A stretch of 64,000 nucleotides of DNA, taken from contig CM048746.1 of assembly GCA_026315105.1 (NCBI GenBank), positions 140,226,730-140,290,729 on the forward strand, in the 5' to 3' direction. Origin of the DNA: Locusta migratoria. Its lineage: Eukaryota; Arthropoda; Insecta; Orthoptera; Acrididae. Position 1 is the stretch's first letter. The number at the start of each line of letters is the position of its first letter. Positions 11,657 to 23,053 of this stretch are shown one piece after another. The position numbers and the translations under genes were made by a program. A model generated the notes under the pieces. It ran no database searches and was not told where the DNA came from. It was given only the letters and a program-made list of their open reading frames with translations.

Positions 11657-11884
11657 CTAGCTTTTGTGATTCAGTTTCTCCCGGCGTATTTGATAATCAA
11701 AATATTCACGGGTGTACTGCCGGTCTATAGTGTCCAACGGGCGCAATATTTCGGCGATCATACATGTCGCCATCATCAGGTGAACTGACGGACTGAACTC
11801 TTGAAACGCGCCGGCACGGAGATCCGCCCCCATTGCGACAGCATCTTGAGGGCATGTGAGGGCTCTGTCAGCCGTGGTCGTCAC
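11657..11884 (-). mobile_element. Penelope-like (PLE) 3'-type end with hammerhead-like motif
   Basis: The minus strand reads CTGATGATGGCGA, loop, TCGCCGAAAT (11741-11780): a CTGANGA box, a GGCGA/TCGCC stem and GAAA. Downstream sequence resembles non-coding tails of PLE-like elements. No protein domain is present. Assignment rests on the motif shared with the GIY-YIG-bearing PLE at 22.9 kb. Confidence 0.5.
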
Positions 11885-12094
11885 TTCGTTACGTGTGCTA
11901 GATTTACTCTTAATTAACCCAATCGCTGGTTCCCAAGCTTTGCTAAGATTATAGCCAAAGTCACGGTTTATGTCGTCGTGGTGCGAATTTCAATGACCTC
12001 TCTAACGACGCAGTCCCAGTATCTCGACGTCTATACCAGAATCCTATTGCGTTCATACTCCATCGCGAGATTCTCCGACAAACAATGTTCAGCG

Positions 12095-12230
12095 ACCGGA
12101 GATTCGAATCCTCCCTCGGGTAGGGGTGTTTGTGTTCTCCTTAGCATAAGTTGCTTTAAGTTAGTGTAAGTAGTTTGCAAGCCTAGGGACTGATGACCAA
12201 CGTAGATAAGTCCCTTAGATTTACAAACAT
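12095..12230 (+). mobile_element. 5'-truncated SINE
   Basis: Begins just before the B-box (GATTCGAATCCTCC) and has the body and GGGACTGATGACC tail with TTACAAACAT. The upstream head is absent. Confidence 0.7.
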
Positions 12231-12310
12231 AAAATTAAAGATTCCAATTTCCCGATTCAAATGTAAAACGTGTGTCAAATGACGGTAAACGCTGTCCTTT
12301 ATCGGAATGA

Positions 12311-12516
12311 GCCGGCCGCAGTGTCCGAGCGGTCTGCGGCGCGCCAGTCACTTTCTGCACGGCCACTATGGTCGGGGGTTAGAATTCCCCCCTCGAGCAT
12401 GGATATTTGTGCCGTCTTTGGTATTAGCTGGTTCATAAGTAGTTTGTAAGTTTAGGGACTGATGACCACGTAGTTAAGCCCCATAAGCTCTACAAACATT
12501 TGAAGATTTGAACATT
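12311..12516 (+). mobile_element. SINE, mosaic of subfamilies I
   Basis: The head GCCGGCCGCAGTGTCCGAGC has the CGGTCTGCGGCGCGCC variant but the CCATAAGCTC tail of subfamily I. The B-box is slightly mutated (GTTAGAATTCC). Confidence 0.8.
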
Positions 12517-12519
12517 TTT

Positions 12520-13150
12520 TCTCGATGAAAATAAAGGTATTATTAAATACGATAAGAAACTCTGTTTCTTACATCCTGATTACACCCTTGACAGAAGAAG
12601 CTATAATTTGTACAACGTGTAAATTCTGCAGGTTTTAAATGTAATCAGTTCATCTAGGCACATGTAAAAACTGAAAGCGTATTAGGAATTGTAAAAACTG
12701 AAAGCATATTAGGAATTAGGAATTTCAGGGAAATAACGTTAAGTGTAGAATTAAATGTGTAACAAGAATTCGATGTTTCAAGATTTTCATTGTTAAAATC
12801 TACACTTAATTTCAGCTACAAAAGAGAAAATTTACAACTCTCACCATATTTTTCTGCCCCTACTCACGTGACTCAGAAGTTTGTTTCAGTGAGCGAGCTC
12901 AGTAGTAAATTAGAGTTACTACTAAAAAGCGTCTTTGCATGGAAATACCTAATGGTATTTGCCGTGTCCGACGTATTGGCAAGGGGAGTTCGAGGATGTT
13001 AATACCGTCAGTTGTTGCGACTTCCGAGCGGTTCTTTCGTTGGACTACAAACTAAACCAAACAGTTTCACACAGTATCAGTTAAGAGTAATACCAGTTTT
13101 CCTGTTTACTAGAGCGGTACGAGAGCTTGCCCCGATCTAACATGGCTGCT
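12520..13150. other. AT-rich non-coding
   Basis: No gene recognised. A short direct duplication (GAAAGCRTATTAGGAATT) sits at about 12672-12720. Confidence 0.4.
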
Positions 13151-13151
13151 A

Positions 13152-14310
13152 TGACACACAGCGTCACGGCTTCGCCACATAATAAGGAGTATACAGTCTG
13201 TCGTCTAAAATTTAGAGCGCATGCGCGGAATCGGCCATCTTGATAGTAAACACGTAGTCACTTCCTATTCTGTGGCATGGTAATGCGCCGTCTTTGAAGC
13301 GAGACGGGACTAGGTAAGTTTCGCTACTTCGTTTGAGTATCCGAATAGCACTCGTTCCCAACATTAGCACACTACACCTCCACTGCGGTAAGTAAAATTT
13401 TACCTGCCTAAGCAGCGTATAAAAAGGGGAGGAGGCATGGTGAGTGTCATCGATTTGACTGGTTCAGTTTTACTTATGTCAGCGGAGAAGAAATGTTTTA
13501 ATGTTGGTAACATAACGTTCGTTTTACGAGGACAATTACTTTACCAACCAGAGAAAAGTGGATACAAGAACCTGTCAACTACAGACCAAAAATAGCAAGA
13601 TTATTTCCCTTATTCTATTTGTTTGAATATCCGAAGTGCATTCAACGGTCGTTGACAACCTTAGCACACTACGCCTCCGCTGTCGTAAGTAAAATTTTAC
13701 CGTTTGCATCAAATTATGTGAAGATGAGCAGGTAGATGTGCCTTAAAAATTCTTGAAATATCTCGCTTATGTGGGCAATAGGACAAGGGACCGCACGAGC
13801 AAAATATTGAAGTCCAGCTACTTACGAACTATTCTTTGACTTTCATTTTATATTATTCCCTGCAACGTTAAACTTATAATTATAAAATTGTACTTCAACA
13901 TTTCGATGCTGTTGGTTTGCTACAGCAGCAGCGAGAGTTTTCGTCAATAGAAGGAAGGTAGGCTACTTTTAATGATTATGCAGACATTGCTCTGATTCGA
14001 AATTGAAAAATTAACTTTTACTAAATATATAGCGACGTACACTTACCGTTCAATATTTTTTGGGGAGGTGAAGAAGTTTATATCGGTATTTGTATTAGAA
14101 TTATTGCAGCAGTTAGGTCCTGAACACCATCGGCACTTATTGTGCAAATTTATTCGTGTCTAATAAAAACAGGCAGTTGTAAAGTCACTTTCTTGTTTAT
14201 TGCTAATTTGCCAAACACGATTTCGCGTTTCTTGCGATTTTTCTAGAGAAAAGTACCAAATAAAATGATCATTGATACAGCGTACATTTTCGCAGTTGTT
14301 TTAAAATTTA

Positions 14311-14346
<36 letters not shown>

Positions 14347-14555
14347 TGGATTACTTTTAGGTGCAATAACAGGGCGTAAAATAGAGGAGGGCATAATGAA
14401 TAATGAAAAGCCGTTTCCTTTCGTAAAAGTCGGTGAGATTAGCTGCAGTTCGTAAAAAGTCCATTACCAGTCATAGTACTAAGCGGCTATAGTTACGCGT
14501 TTACTATGTTTCAATATGGCGTCGAGCGCAACGCTTGGCCACATAGAAGTTCTTA
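13152..14555. mobile_element. Inverted-repeat element, copy A
   Basis: Related to 16985-18470. Its left end (GCCACATAATAAGGAG; internal CCTATTCTGTGGC at 13262-13276) is the reverse complement of that copy's right end. Its right end (to GCGCAACGCTTGGCC at about 14550) is the reverse complement of that copy's left end. However, the central ~550 bp (13620-14150) runs in the same orientation in both copies. It contains a direct repeat (TAGCACACTAC, then GTAAGTAAAATTTTACC) at about 13360-13405 and 13655-13705, and a TATAAAAAG motif near 13420. No ORF. Superfamily not recognised. Confidence 0.65.
14317..14343. repeat. Poly-T tract
   Basis: Homopolymer of about 27 T inside copy A. The corresponding part of the other copy has only a short A run. 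Confidence 0.95.
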
Positions 14556-14664
14556 TATCTCAAGCAAACATTCCTTTTCCTCCAATAAAATTCGCTGTGA
14601 CATTAGCCAATGGGCGACGATCTGGAAAGTGACGTCAGGAAGAGGGAGGAAGATTAATGTTTAA

Positions 14665-14900
14665 CCTCCCATCGATAGCGTGGTCGTTAGGGACGGCGCT
14701 TACGCTCGGGTTGTTTGGGTAAAGATGGGGGAAGAAAATCGGCCGTGCCCTTTGAAAGGAACCACCCCGGCCTTTTTCCTGAAGTGATTTAGGGAAATCA
14801 CGGAAAACCTAAATCTGGATGGCCGGAGCTGGATTTGAACCACCATGCTCCCGAATGCGAGTCCAGTGTGTTACCACTCCGCCACATCGCTCGAAACGAC
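14665..14900 (-). mobile_element. Third SINE family (tRNA-like head), minus strand
   Basis: The minus strand reads GAGCGATGTGGCGGAGTGGT, a TTCAAATCCAGC-type B-box, then GATTTAGGTTTTCCGTGATT and a GGCACGGCCGATT segment. These are shared with the plus-strand copy at 55115-55372. The A-box and B-box spacing is that of a tRNA-derived head. Confidence 0.75.
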
Positions 14901-15058
14901 ACTCAGTTGTTCCTTCCATGTCGCAGACGGTAAATTGACTTACCATATATCTCACAGTTCTGATTTTATAACTCGCAGTAAACCTTTTCAGAGCAACAGC
15001 GCATTAAATGTTAATTACAAAATCATCTTTGGCTCAATTTATTATAACTAAATGTAAA

Positions 15059-15082
15059 AATAAATAAATAAATAAATAAATC
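15059..15082. repeat. (AAAT)n microsatellite
   Basis: Tandem AAAT units. Confidence 0.9.
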
Positions 15083-15084
15083 AT

Positions 15085-15815
15085 ATAAACAGTGAAAAAA
15101 TTCTGAGAATGATGCATACTCAAAAAACCCACGATGTGGAGTTGTGTGTAGTGGTAAGCGTTGTGGACTGATAAATAGAAGATCCTGTGTTCAAAAGTAA
15201 TACTGTAGAAATAGTTTTTCCTATCTTAAAGTTTGTAACACATTGTAAGAGTTATTTACCCACAAGACATTGTGGGATTTCTTATTCATATAATAGTAGT
15301 TTGTACTCGCTGTTACTTGTAAGAGAGTGCTGTCACAGGAACTAGTGACATCGATTTTGTGATTTCTATGTGACCGTAAAACAGAGAATGCAAGTACTAC
15401 TGCACGTGACACGACCATCAAAGACATTTTTATTCTTCCTTCCCACAAACATTTTACCTTTATTCAAAAAATGTTGCGATTTCCGAGAATGTGGTTAGAG
15501 ACAAACCTATAGATATTTGTACTTCTGAATATGTGACGATTACAGACTGTGTGGTTAACTGACAAGATTCTAACAGGATAACTTTTCTTTTTTCTAAGAG
15601 GGGCGCAGAAGGCTGAACATGTATATCTTAGTACTATTAATGCACTATTAGTGTCGGTACTTTATGGCGTCATTTTCAAGTGCCCATGATTACAAAAATA
15701 TTGCAATGATTAAATCACATTAAATAGAGAAAAGTTTCAAAATGTACCACAACATAAAAAATAAAATAAAACCCTGTGTTCAGCTGCGGGCACATTTGTT
15801 TCATCCTTAATCATC
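15085..15815. other. Non-coding
   Basis: No gene recognised. A tRNA-like fragment may be present around 15135-15200, but it is too degraded to call. Confidence 0.35.
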
Positions 15816-15822
15816 GTAAAGG

Positions 15823-15866
15823 CAGTGGCGGACTAAGGTTGTCGGAGGCAAAACAAAATGTGGCCC

Positions 15867-15922
<56 letters not shown>

Positions 15923-15994
15923 CCTTTAAGGACATGTTCAGCCTTGTGCAACCCCCCCCCAACCTAGAAAAAAAAAATTCTATATCCGCCACTG
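15823..15994. mobile_element. hAT-type MITE, 172 bp
   Basis: Ends in CAGTGGCGGA and its reverse complement, the same terminus as the larger hAT-like element at 34864-36013. The interior is mainly a (GT)n tract (15871-15920) and a poly-C run. No clear 8-bp TSD remains, so the call rests on the TIRs. Confidence 0.55.
15871..15920. repeat. (GT)n microsatellite
   Basis: About 25 uninterrupted GT units inside the MITE. Confidence 0.95.
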
Positions 15995-15999
15995 GAGGA

Positions 16000-16970
16000 C
16001 ACTATTCTGATATGTTAGTAGTCTGAAAACACTTGCAAAATAAATTACAGTTATCCTGTTAGGATCTTGTTAGTTAAGCACACACTCTGTAATCTTGACA
16101 TATTCAGAAATGGAAATATCTGTGACAAGTAACGAAATATCGGTGTAAGCAAACTCTCGGAAATCGCGACATATTCGAAACTAAGCAGCAAAATATTGGG
16201 GGGAAGCAAGAATATTAGCCTAACCATGCCCTCGGAAATCACGAGATATTCGGAAATAATCAGCCAAATCATGACTAGCGAAGAGTGTAAATGTAATTGA
16301 TAATTCACTTGCCAGGCACGTGCCCCTGTGCCCCTATCCTATAAATCCTCCCTTGGTGTCGTCTGCTGGCATCTCTACATATCAGTACTGCAATGAACGT
16401 TTTAGATCTTTGCTATGGAAAAGATGTTTTTGCTTGGGATATAAGCCCACTCTGGCCATATACCGATCCAAGGCGCCGCCCTTCTGTGTTTTGTATCCCG
16501 TCCTCGTCGCCACTTTTGTGTCTCGTTTCCGCCGGTTGTCCTGGGTGTCGATGGCCGAGTAGAGAGAGACCGACACAGGAAAATAGGATGCACGCGTTTG
16601 CAGGTACGGAGGTGACCAGCCAGTGGGACAGCAGAAACTAGAAACACTAAGTTAGATTAGTATAAGAGATATATTTCGAAGAAAGATTACAATACTTAAC
16701 TTGGAGAGCAGCAGACTAGTAGAATGTTTATACATGGTTGAACTAGAGAGAGGCCTGCCTACTGATGATTCCTAGTGCCTATCCGATAGCCAAGCCTTAA
16801 CTGGTGCCTATCTGATTCCCAAGTGGCCGATTCCGTTTAGTGGTGGCCACGAGCGGAGTTGCAGCAGAGGGCGCTCGTGGCTGACGTAATAACGCCGCGC
16901 CATGCGTGCATGGCGGCGCGCGGCGAAAGTACGTCGCGCGCACTTCATACTTGTGCGACACCACACTGTA
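16000..16970. other. Non-coding, no recognisable gene
   Basis: 16480-16640 and 16850-16970 are GC-rich. A short GC-rich near-palindrome lies around 16890-16925. No TE identified. Confidence 0.4.
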
Positions 16971-16974
16971 TAGT

Positions 16975-17008
16975 CCCTATTCTGTGGCTTAGCCACAGAA
17001 TAGGGAGC
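16975..17008. repeat. Perfect short palindrome at an element end
   Basis: CCCTATTCTGTGGC is followed after two bases by its exact reverse complement. This is the terminal motif of the inverted-repeat element, placed head-to-head. Confidence 0.8.
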
Positions 17009-18470
17009 ATACAGAAGGGAAAGCTGGGGCCGGCGCCTTTGATCTGTATGTTACCAAGCGTTGCGCTCGACGCCATATTGAAAAGCAGTAAACGCGGAAC
17101 TATAGCCACTTAGTACTTTGGCTGGAAATGGACTTTTCACGAAGTGCAGCTAATCTCACCGACTTTTAAGAAAGGAAACGGTTTTTCATTATGCTCTCAT
17201 CTATTTTGCGCCCTCTTCTTGCACCTAATTGTAATCCAACGAAAAAAAGTAGGCCTAAATTTTAATACAACTACGAAAATGTACGGTGGAATCTATGATC
17301 GTTTTATTTGGTGCTTATCTCTAGAAAAATCCCAAATGACGCGGAGTTATGTTTGGGAAATTAGTTATAAACAAGAAAGTGACTTTACAACTGCCAGGTT
17401 TTATTTGACACGAATAAATTCGCATAAAATATTGAGTCAGACTTAGCAGTACAACGTGATTACACAGAACTAATGACGTCTGGGCATATATAAAAGTTGT
17501 ATTTGCATTAGGAGCATCATTAATTTACTGATCGGAGAAGGGCATATAGAGGAATCTGTCAACCACAGAGCAGGTACAGCATAAAATAATTATTCCCCTT
17601 AATTTATTTGTTTGAGTATCAGAAGAGCATTCGTTGCCAACATTAGCACACTACGCCTCCAATGCCGCAAGTAAAATTTTACCTGCGTACTTACGCACTA
17701 TTCTTTGTCATTCATTTTAAATTATTCCCCGCAACGTTAAACTTATAAAATATAAATGTACTTCAACATTTCGATGCTGTTGAACTGCTGCACTTCGGTC
17801 GGGGGTTCGAATCCCCCCTCGGGCATGGATATTTGTGCCGTCCGTAGTATTAGTTAGTTCATAAGTAGTTTGTAAGCTTAGGGACTGATGACCCCGCAGT
17901 TAAGTCCCATAAGTTCTACAAACATTTGAACATTGAATTTGAACTGCTGCAGCAACAGCGAGAGTTATCGTCAAGAGAAGAAGCAAGGCTACTTTTAATA
18001 ATTATGCACACATTGCTCCCATTCGAAACTGATAACATTTAACTTTCACTACACATATATAGCGACGTTCACTTACTGCTCAGCATCTTTTGGGAAGGTG
18101 AAGAAACTTATATCCTTATTTGTATTCGAATTATTGCGGCAATTAGGTGCTGAACACCATCGGCCGCCTTTTCTTTTATTACTGCTCATAATAAAAACGG
18201 AACAGCTCCAACTGCTGACACACAGTTCTTTCTTTTCACTGCACTGCACTGTACCAAATACTTGTTTACTTTTATGCGATTCAGGCAGTTAAAATACACA
18301 ATTAACAAACAAAGACGGCGCATTACCACGCCACAGAGTAGGGAGTGATCACACGTTTACTGCTTTTCAAGATGGCCGATTCCGCGCATGCGCACAAAAT
18401 TTTGGACGACAGACTGCAGCGGGAGTTTCCTTTCTGTATACTCCTTATTCTGTGGCTTGGCTTCGTGGAG
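16985..18470. mobile_element. Inverted-repeat element, copy B
   Basis: Starts with CCACAGAATAGGGAG and ends near CTCCTTATTCTGTGGC (18444-18459). The outer arms match copy A in inverted order, and the middle (17600-18150) matches copy A 13620-14150 in direct order. Contains a TATATAAAAG motif near 17486, at the place equivalent to TATAAAAAG in copy A. A SINE is inserted at 17793-17938. Confidence 0.65.
17793..17938 (+). mobile_element. 5'-truncated SINE, subfamily I
   Basis: Flanked by TTGAACTGCTGCA at 17780-17792 and 17939-17951, an exact 13-bp TSD. It begins at CTTCGGTCGGGGGTTCG and has the full tail. Copy A has the uninterrupted (diverged) site. Confidence 0.9.
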
Positions 18471-18479
18471 TACTCCCTG

Positions 18480-18820
18480 CAGCTTCGTTTCGAGTTCGCT
18501 GGTTGCAGTGTAATGACGTCACGGGCAGTCCTTGTTACCTGTGGCTTGCGTCCGTAAGCGCCTCTTGTGATGGCCTGCACAGCGTCTCGGCAGCTCCAGG
18601 CGCTCCGCCACGCTGCGCGCTGTCGGCGACCTGTCAAGGCCGGTGACGTCATCGGGAAGGCCAGCCGCAATTAGGCCGCGCACTGCTTCCCCCTCCCTCT
18701 CTATCCGCCCCTCCCCCCACTCCTCCCCCCCTCGCATGCCCGGCTCCCGGAGTCACCTGGCGTGAAACGCGCCTGTCAGCGGCCGGCACTTAGCGCGTCA
18801 CTCTTTCCCGCTAACTGCGC
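18480..18820. other. GC-rich island
   Basis: CpG-rich stretch with pyrimidine runs around 18685-18735. No ORF with recognisable similarity. Confidence 0.4.
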
Positions 18821-18844
18821 TCACACACACACACACACACACAC
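18821..18844. repeat. (CA)n microsatellite
   Basis: Uninterrupted CA units. Confidence 0.9.
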
Positions 18845-19009
18845 AGCTGCGATGCTCCGGGGCTTTGGCGGTCAGCGGTCACTGTCATTATACATGCCGA
18901 CAGTTCGGCGTTTCATTAGCCTAATTCACTCGTGTTTCGTGCCGGGCCTTCACTGCCCACCGCAGGTCTGACTTGACACCGTCAGCGCCAGTTCTCGTCT
19001 GGGATCAGC

Positions 19010-19249
19010 ATGCGTCGTGCACCTGTCCTGAGTTCACCAATAGCATCGCCTTTACTTTTCATGCCATCACCAGATGACGTGAAAACGACATTCACCACAC
19101 TCAAGGCTAGTTTACAAGACGACACTACGTTTCATGAAAGTGCGCTACTGACCAATGCGCATGCGCGAAAGGCGTTCGCGCAACTCGTTGGCGAAACTAA
19201 ACAGTTTTCAGTTGACGAAACTGATTACGCGTGTTTTCCGGTTAGGTGA
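19010..19249 (+). CDS. Short ORF of unknown nature
   Basis: 79 codons from ATG to TGA at 19247-19249, rich in Thr, Asp and Phe, with the C-terminal end SVDETDYACFPVR. No domain recognised. The SV..E..(Y/F)ACF.V pattern loosely resembles SVEDESFACFLV in the ORF at 24014, which may be chance. Downstream sequence to 19440 looks like a transposon tail (GAGTGAGTGAGTG, then TATATAGATAGAGATT). It could be a TE gene remnant. I would not call it a gene without other evidence. Confidence 0.2.
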   Translation: MRRAPVLSSPIASPLLFMPSPDDVKTTFTTLKASLQDDTTFHESALLTNAHARKAFAQLVGETKQFSVDETDYACFPVR

Positions 19250-19259
19250 TAACCAATAC

Positions 19260-20240
19260 AGAACAAAACACAACATAAAGGGGGAAAAGGAAGAAATAAT
19301 TCGGTTTCTTAGTTGACGTCTACTGTTTATAAACTACATTCCTGCCAAATTTCAGCTCCACAGTTTTTGATTTTGTGTTTCATCAGTGAGTGAGTGAGTG
19401 TATGAATGAGTGTCCTTTCGCTTTTATATAGATAGAGATTCGACAACAAATTCCCTAGTATTTATTGGATGCGACCGCTGCCCGAATTGTTCTGAGATGG
19501 TACAATCAAAGGTATCCTATGAGCTGCACTACACTGTATATCCTATATATCGACACATCAGGTCTGCTTACGTGCAAGAGATGGTTATCTATGGTGCCTT
19601 CCAACCCGTGGTCGTGGACGCCCGTTTACACACCTGTAACAAAAGAATCACGTGTTACATAAACTATTTTACTGTTGCTATTGTTACACAGTTAAGTAGT
19701 TTTTATTTTTAATGTTGTAGGCCTTATTTCCTTTCATAACCTGCTACCTTATAGAAACTCACGTACGACTCCACAAACGCGGTTTTTGCAGAATATTTGT
19801 GAACATTTTACTTATTTCTTAAGCAGGATAGGAAAAGTGAGATGGTATGTTTCTCCAGTGTTTGAAGGGGGGGGGGGGGGTGTACGCATAATACTGTTGG
19901 TTTCCTCCAGTTCGTAGAACAGGCGACTTTTGTCGTCTGTGCGCTTCGGCCTTCCCTTTTGTAATAATACTGAATGAGAAAAAAGTCCTCAAGTGACATT
20001 TACATGCAGTTTCGTCTTATTATGAAAGGAAATAAATCGCAATTTGCGATCAGTTATGGCTTCACCATGAGGTATCTCGATACCCCATGGTTTGTTCTTC
20101 CTGATGCGGGAATACAGTATTGTGGCTGCGAGCATTACAGAACAAAATAGGCTGTGGTTATAGGAAAGAGACAGCGTGGCGAATGGAGATTTGGGTGTGG
20201 CGGGAGACGTGTAGGGAAGAGTCCTCTGCAGTCGGGTTGG
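19260..20240. other. Non-coding
   Basis: No gene recognised. Includes a poly-G run at 19867-19880. Matching AATCGCAATTTGCGATCAG-like blocks at 20035-20053 and (inverted) 20362-20380 bracket the tRNA-Thr-like head and may be the arms of an insertion. Confidence 0.4.
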
Positions 20241-20251
20241 TCACGGTGTCC

Positions 20252-20318
20252 TCGGTGGCGGAGTGGTCAACGCGTCTGCTTAGTAAGCAGGAGATCACGG
20301 GCACAAATTTTCATTCGC
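20252..20318 (+). repeat. tRNA-Thr(AGT)-like SINE head
   Basis: GGTGGCGGAGTGGTCAACGC, then CTGCTTAGTAAGCAG (anticodon-arm hairpin with an AGT-type loop). It ends GGGCACAAATTTTCA, the common tail of this family; the T-arm is partly deleted. Confidence 0.6.
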
Positions 20319-20704
20319 CGCAATTTGGTATTTCATCTCAACCTAGTACAGCGATGCCATAACTGATCGCAAATTGCGATTTATTTCATTAATTTGAACG
20401 CTGTAATGTCGTCAAAAATATATAATTATTATGAAATGCCATATGAATGCCATACATTCAGCTTCATTCTCATGAATGGGACGCACATATTTTCCTCGAA
20501 AACCACAATCAACCGTATGGTATTCATATTAAGAAGTACAATTAACTGTTACCTATGCTTTCATACCCGACATGGGAAGTACCGCATCACGTTAAACTAT
20601 TGGTTTCGAGGTTTAGCACAAATTATTCAGTAATCTAGTCATACAATATTGTTAGAATGTTTGTTTGCCTATTTATACGCACATCCCGAAGGAACTGCAG
20701 CACG

Positions 20705-20905
20705 GCCGGCCGCGGTGGCCGAGGGGACTGAGGCGCTGCAGTCACGGTCTGCACGGCCACTATGGTCGGGGTTTCGAATCCCCCCCCTCGGCCATGGATA
20801 TTTGTGTCGTATTTAGTGTTAGCTAATTCATAAGTAGTTTGTAAGTTTAGGGACTGATGACCCCGTAGTTGTCCCATAAGCTATACAAACATTTGAACAT
20901 TTTGA
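20705..20905 (+). mobile_element. SINE, subfamily I
   Basis: Full-length copy from GGCCGGCCGCGGTGGCCGAG to CATTTGAACATTTTGA. Flanked by GCAGCACG at 20697-20704 and 20906-20913. Confidence 0.9.
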
Positions 20906-20914
20906 GCAGCACGA

Positions 20915-21355
20915 AACTGGGATTGTTGGAGGCCGAATGGATAATATTAAATGTTTCATCTCGATATGTCGGTTAATTTTAACTAGAGGACCCCTACGAA
21001 TACTTCGCACCGTTAGTGGTAAGACAAAAAAGTCAGGAAAAAATGGAAGTTGAATGTTGACGCATAGTTTTCTTCAGAATCAATCAATGCAAATGTTTAA
21101 AAGAGCAAATGTGTGTTATGTCAAAGAGAACTGCGTAACTTAATTAGAACCGAATATACCGTAAAACAAACCGATTAAAATATTCGTTGCAAGGACAAAA
21201 GGATCCCGCGTTTGAATAAAAATAAAGGATGGAGAGACTTAAGGTAATTCTAATACTTGATGACAATTCTGCGAATCGTTTAAAGCAAAAATGAAGGAAA
21301 TCTGTTGGATAGAACGGCATCACCGACTGACTTTAGTGTACAGCAAGGACAAAAT
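20915..21355. other. AT-rich non-coding
   Basis: Nothing recognised. Confidence 0.4.
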
Positions 21356-21370
21356 CGCATTTGAGTATAG

Positions 21371-21567
21371 AGCCACCGGGGAGCGGCCGAGTGCACTGAG
21401 GCGCTACGCTCCGATGCGCGAGGCCGTTCCCCGTCGGGGTTTCGAATCTACCCTCGGGCAGGGATGTTTGTGTCGTCTTTAGTATAAGGTATTCATAAGT
21501 AGTTTGTAAGTTTAGAGACTGATGACCCCGCAGTTAAGTTCCTTAAGCTTAACAAACATTTGAAAAT
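21371..21567 (+). mobile_element. SINE, subfamily II
   Basis: Head with GAGCGGCCGAGTGCACTGAG and CCCGTCGGGGTTTCGAATC, tail CCTTAAGCTTAACAAACATT. Flanked by near-identical TTGAGTATAG (21361-21370) and TTCGAGTATAG (21568-21578). Confidence 0.85.
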
Positions 21568-21754
21568 TTCGAGTATAGAAAAAGGAAGGCGAGAATTTGT
21601 AAATTCTGATACTTGATGACAAATCTGTGCACGAATACCTTTCGTTTAAAAAAAAAAATGAAGGAAGTCGGCCGGGTAGTTTGGTTTTCGTAGGTTCTTT
21701 TAATATATAAGATTGGGTCAATACGAGAAATAGGAAGTCGTATGAATTCAAACG

Positions 21755-21947
21755 GTCAAATGTTTGTAGAACTTATGGGACTTAACTACGGGGTCATCAG
21801 TCCCTAAACTTACAAACTAGTTATCAACTACCTTATACTAAGGACGACACAAATATCCATGCCCGAGGGGGGATTCGAACCCCCGACCGTAGTGGCCGTG
21901 CAAACCGTGACTGGAGCGCCTCAGTCTCCTCGGCCACCGCGGCCGGC
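21755..21947 (-). mobile_element. SINE, subfamily I, minus strand
   Basis: Runs from TCAAATGTTTGTAGAAC (tail) to CCACCGCGGCCGGC (head). Full-length. TSD not clear. Confidence 0.9.
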
Positions 21948-21949
21948 GA

Positions 21950-22830
21950 AAAGTGTTACAGATATTTACGTGCTTTCCTTGTTCCATGTTCAAAGTGTAG
22001 GTCAATCGCGAGTTGTCAACGAAAATGAGTGAAATTGGTAATAATTTGTTATATCGGAAAGAAAAACAGGGACATCACTATCTTCATAAAACTAAATAAA
22101 CCGACATAGAAATGACCTGTTACTTTAAGTAGGACTACAGGACCAAGTTCAACTGTGGAAACTATATATAGGAGCTGCTGCCGGTGCTTGTACGCGTATT
22201 CTTGTAAGATTGACTGACATGTTTCAGTATATTACATCCGCTCAGGCTGTTCGTAAACATGTTGCGCTTCATAATTAACTTTTTAGAAAAATCGCGGGAT
22301 CAAACGGCCTCTGGGGGGCGGCACAGTTACAAAGCCTTGGCGGCAGTCCACTTTCACCGTAATACCTGACACAGGCTCAGTGGGTGGCAGCGAGGTGGCG
22401 GGCTGAGGGTACTTTGTGCGTGAGGTCGCGTCATTTTTCCACACGTGCGCGCGCTCAAAGGCTTCCCCTGCCTTATTCATTACGCTAGCCTCTGGCAGTA
22501 CTCGCGTGTCGCGCGGGTTGCCCGCGTCACAGGGGCCAGTGTTGCCTGCCAGGGGCTTCGGTGTATACCGTGTCCCCACAATCCCGTAAGCGGCAGACTG
22601 CTAACAGCGGGCAAATTGACGAACGTCTCGGCGACCACTATAGTGGCAAACTGCCGCGCGAACTTTAAATGTGATTAAGACTCTTGTTTAGAATGTGTAT
22701 TCATTTGAATATATGTCATTTAAATACATAAACACAAAACAACTTCGGACTTTCTTGAATATAGAGCACTATCAGTTCTGTGCAAATTTATTTCACACAC
22801 AGCGTAAAACTACTACTATTTTTCATAGAA
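21950..22830. other. Non-coding with GC-rich block
   Basis: 22300-22660 is GC-rich with CpG; the rest is AT-rich. No gene supported. Confidence 0.4.
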
Positions 22831-22920
22831 TCATAGAATGTAGGCTTTCACGGCCGGCGTCTCCATTAATTAAAACTTCCGGGTTAAGTTACCGTGGTCC
22901 ATCCATAAAACTTCTTACTC

Positions 22921-22960
22921 CCGACGTTTCGTTGCCTAGTGCGGGCAACATCTTCAAGGG
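22921..22960 (-). ncRNA. Hammerhead-like motif in PLE 3' region
   Basis: Minus strand: TTGAAGAT, a perfect 6-bp stem GTTGCC/GGCAAC with a 7-nt loop, then GAAACGTC. The first core base is T rather than C (consensus CTGANGA), so this copy is probably inactive. It ties the motif to a bona fide PLE. Confidence 0.55.
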
Positions 22961-23053
22961 TGAGTCGATGACTGCCTAATAGGCGCTGGAGGTCCTGCTT
23001 ATATAGATGACATAGATGGCGCCACCACTTGTCACGTGCCGCCGACTATGAAG

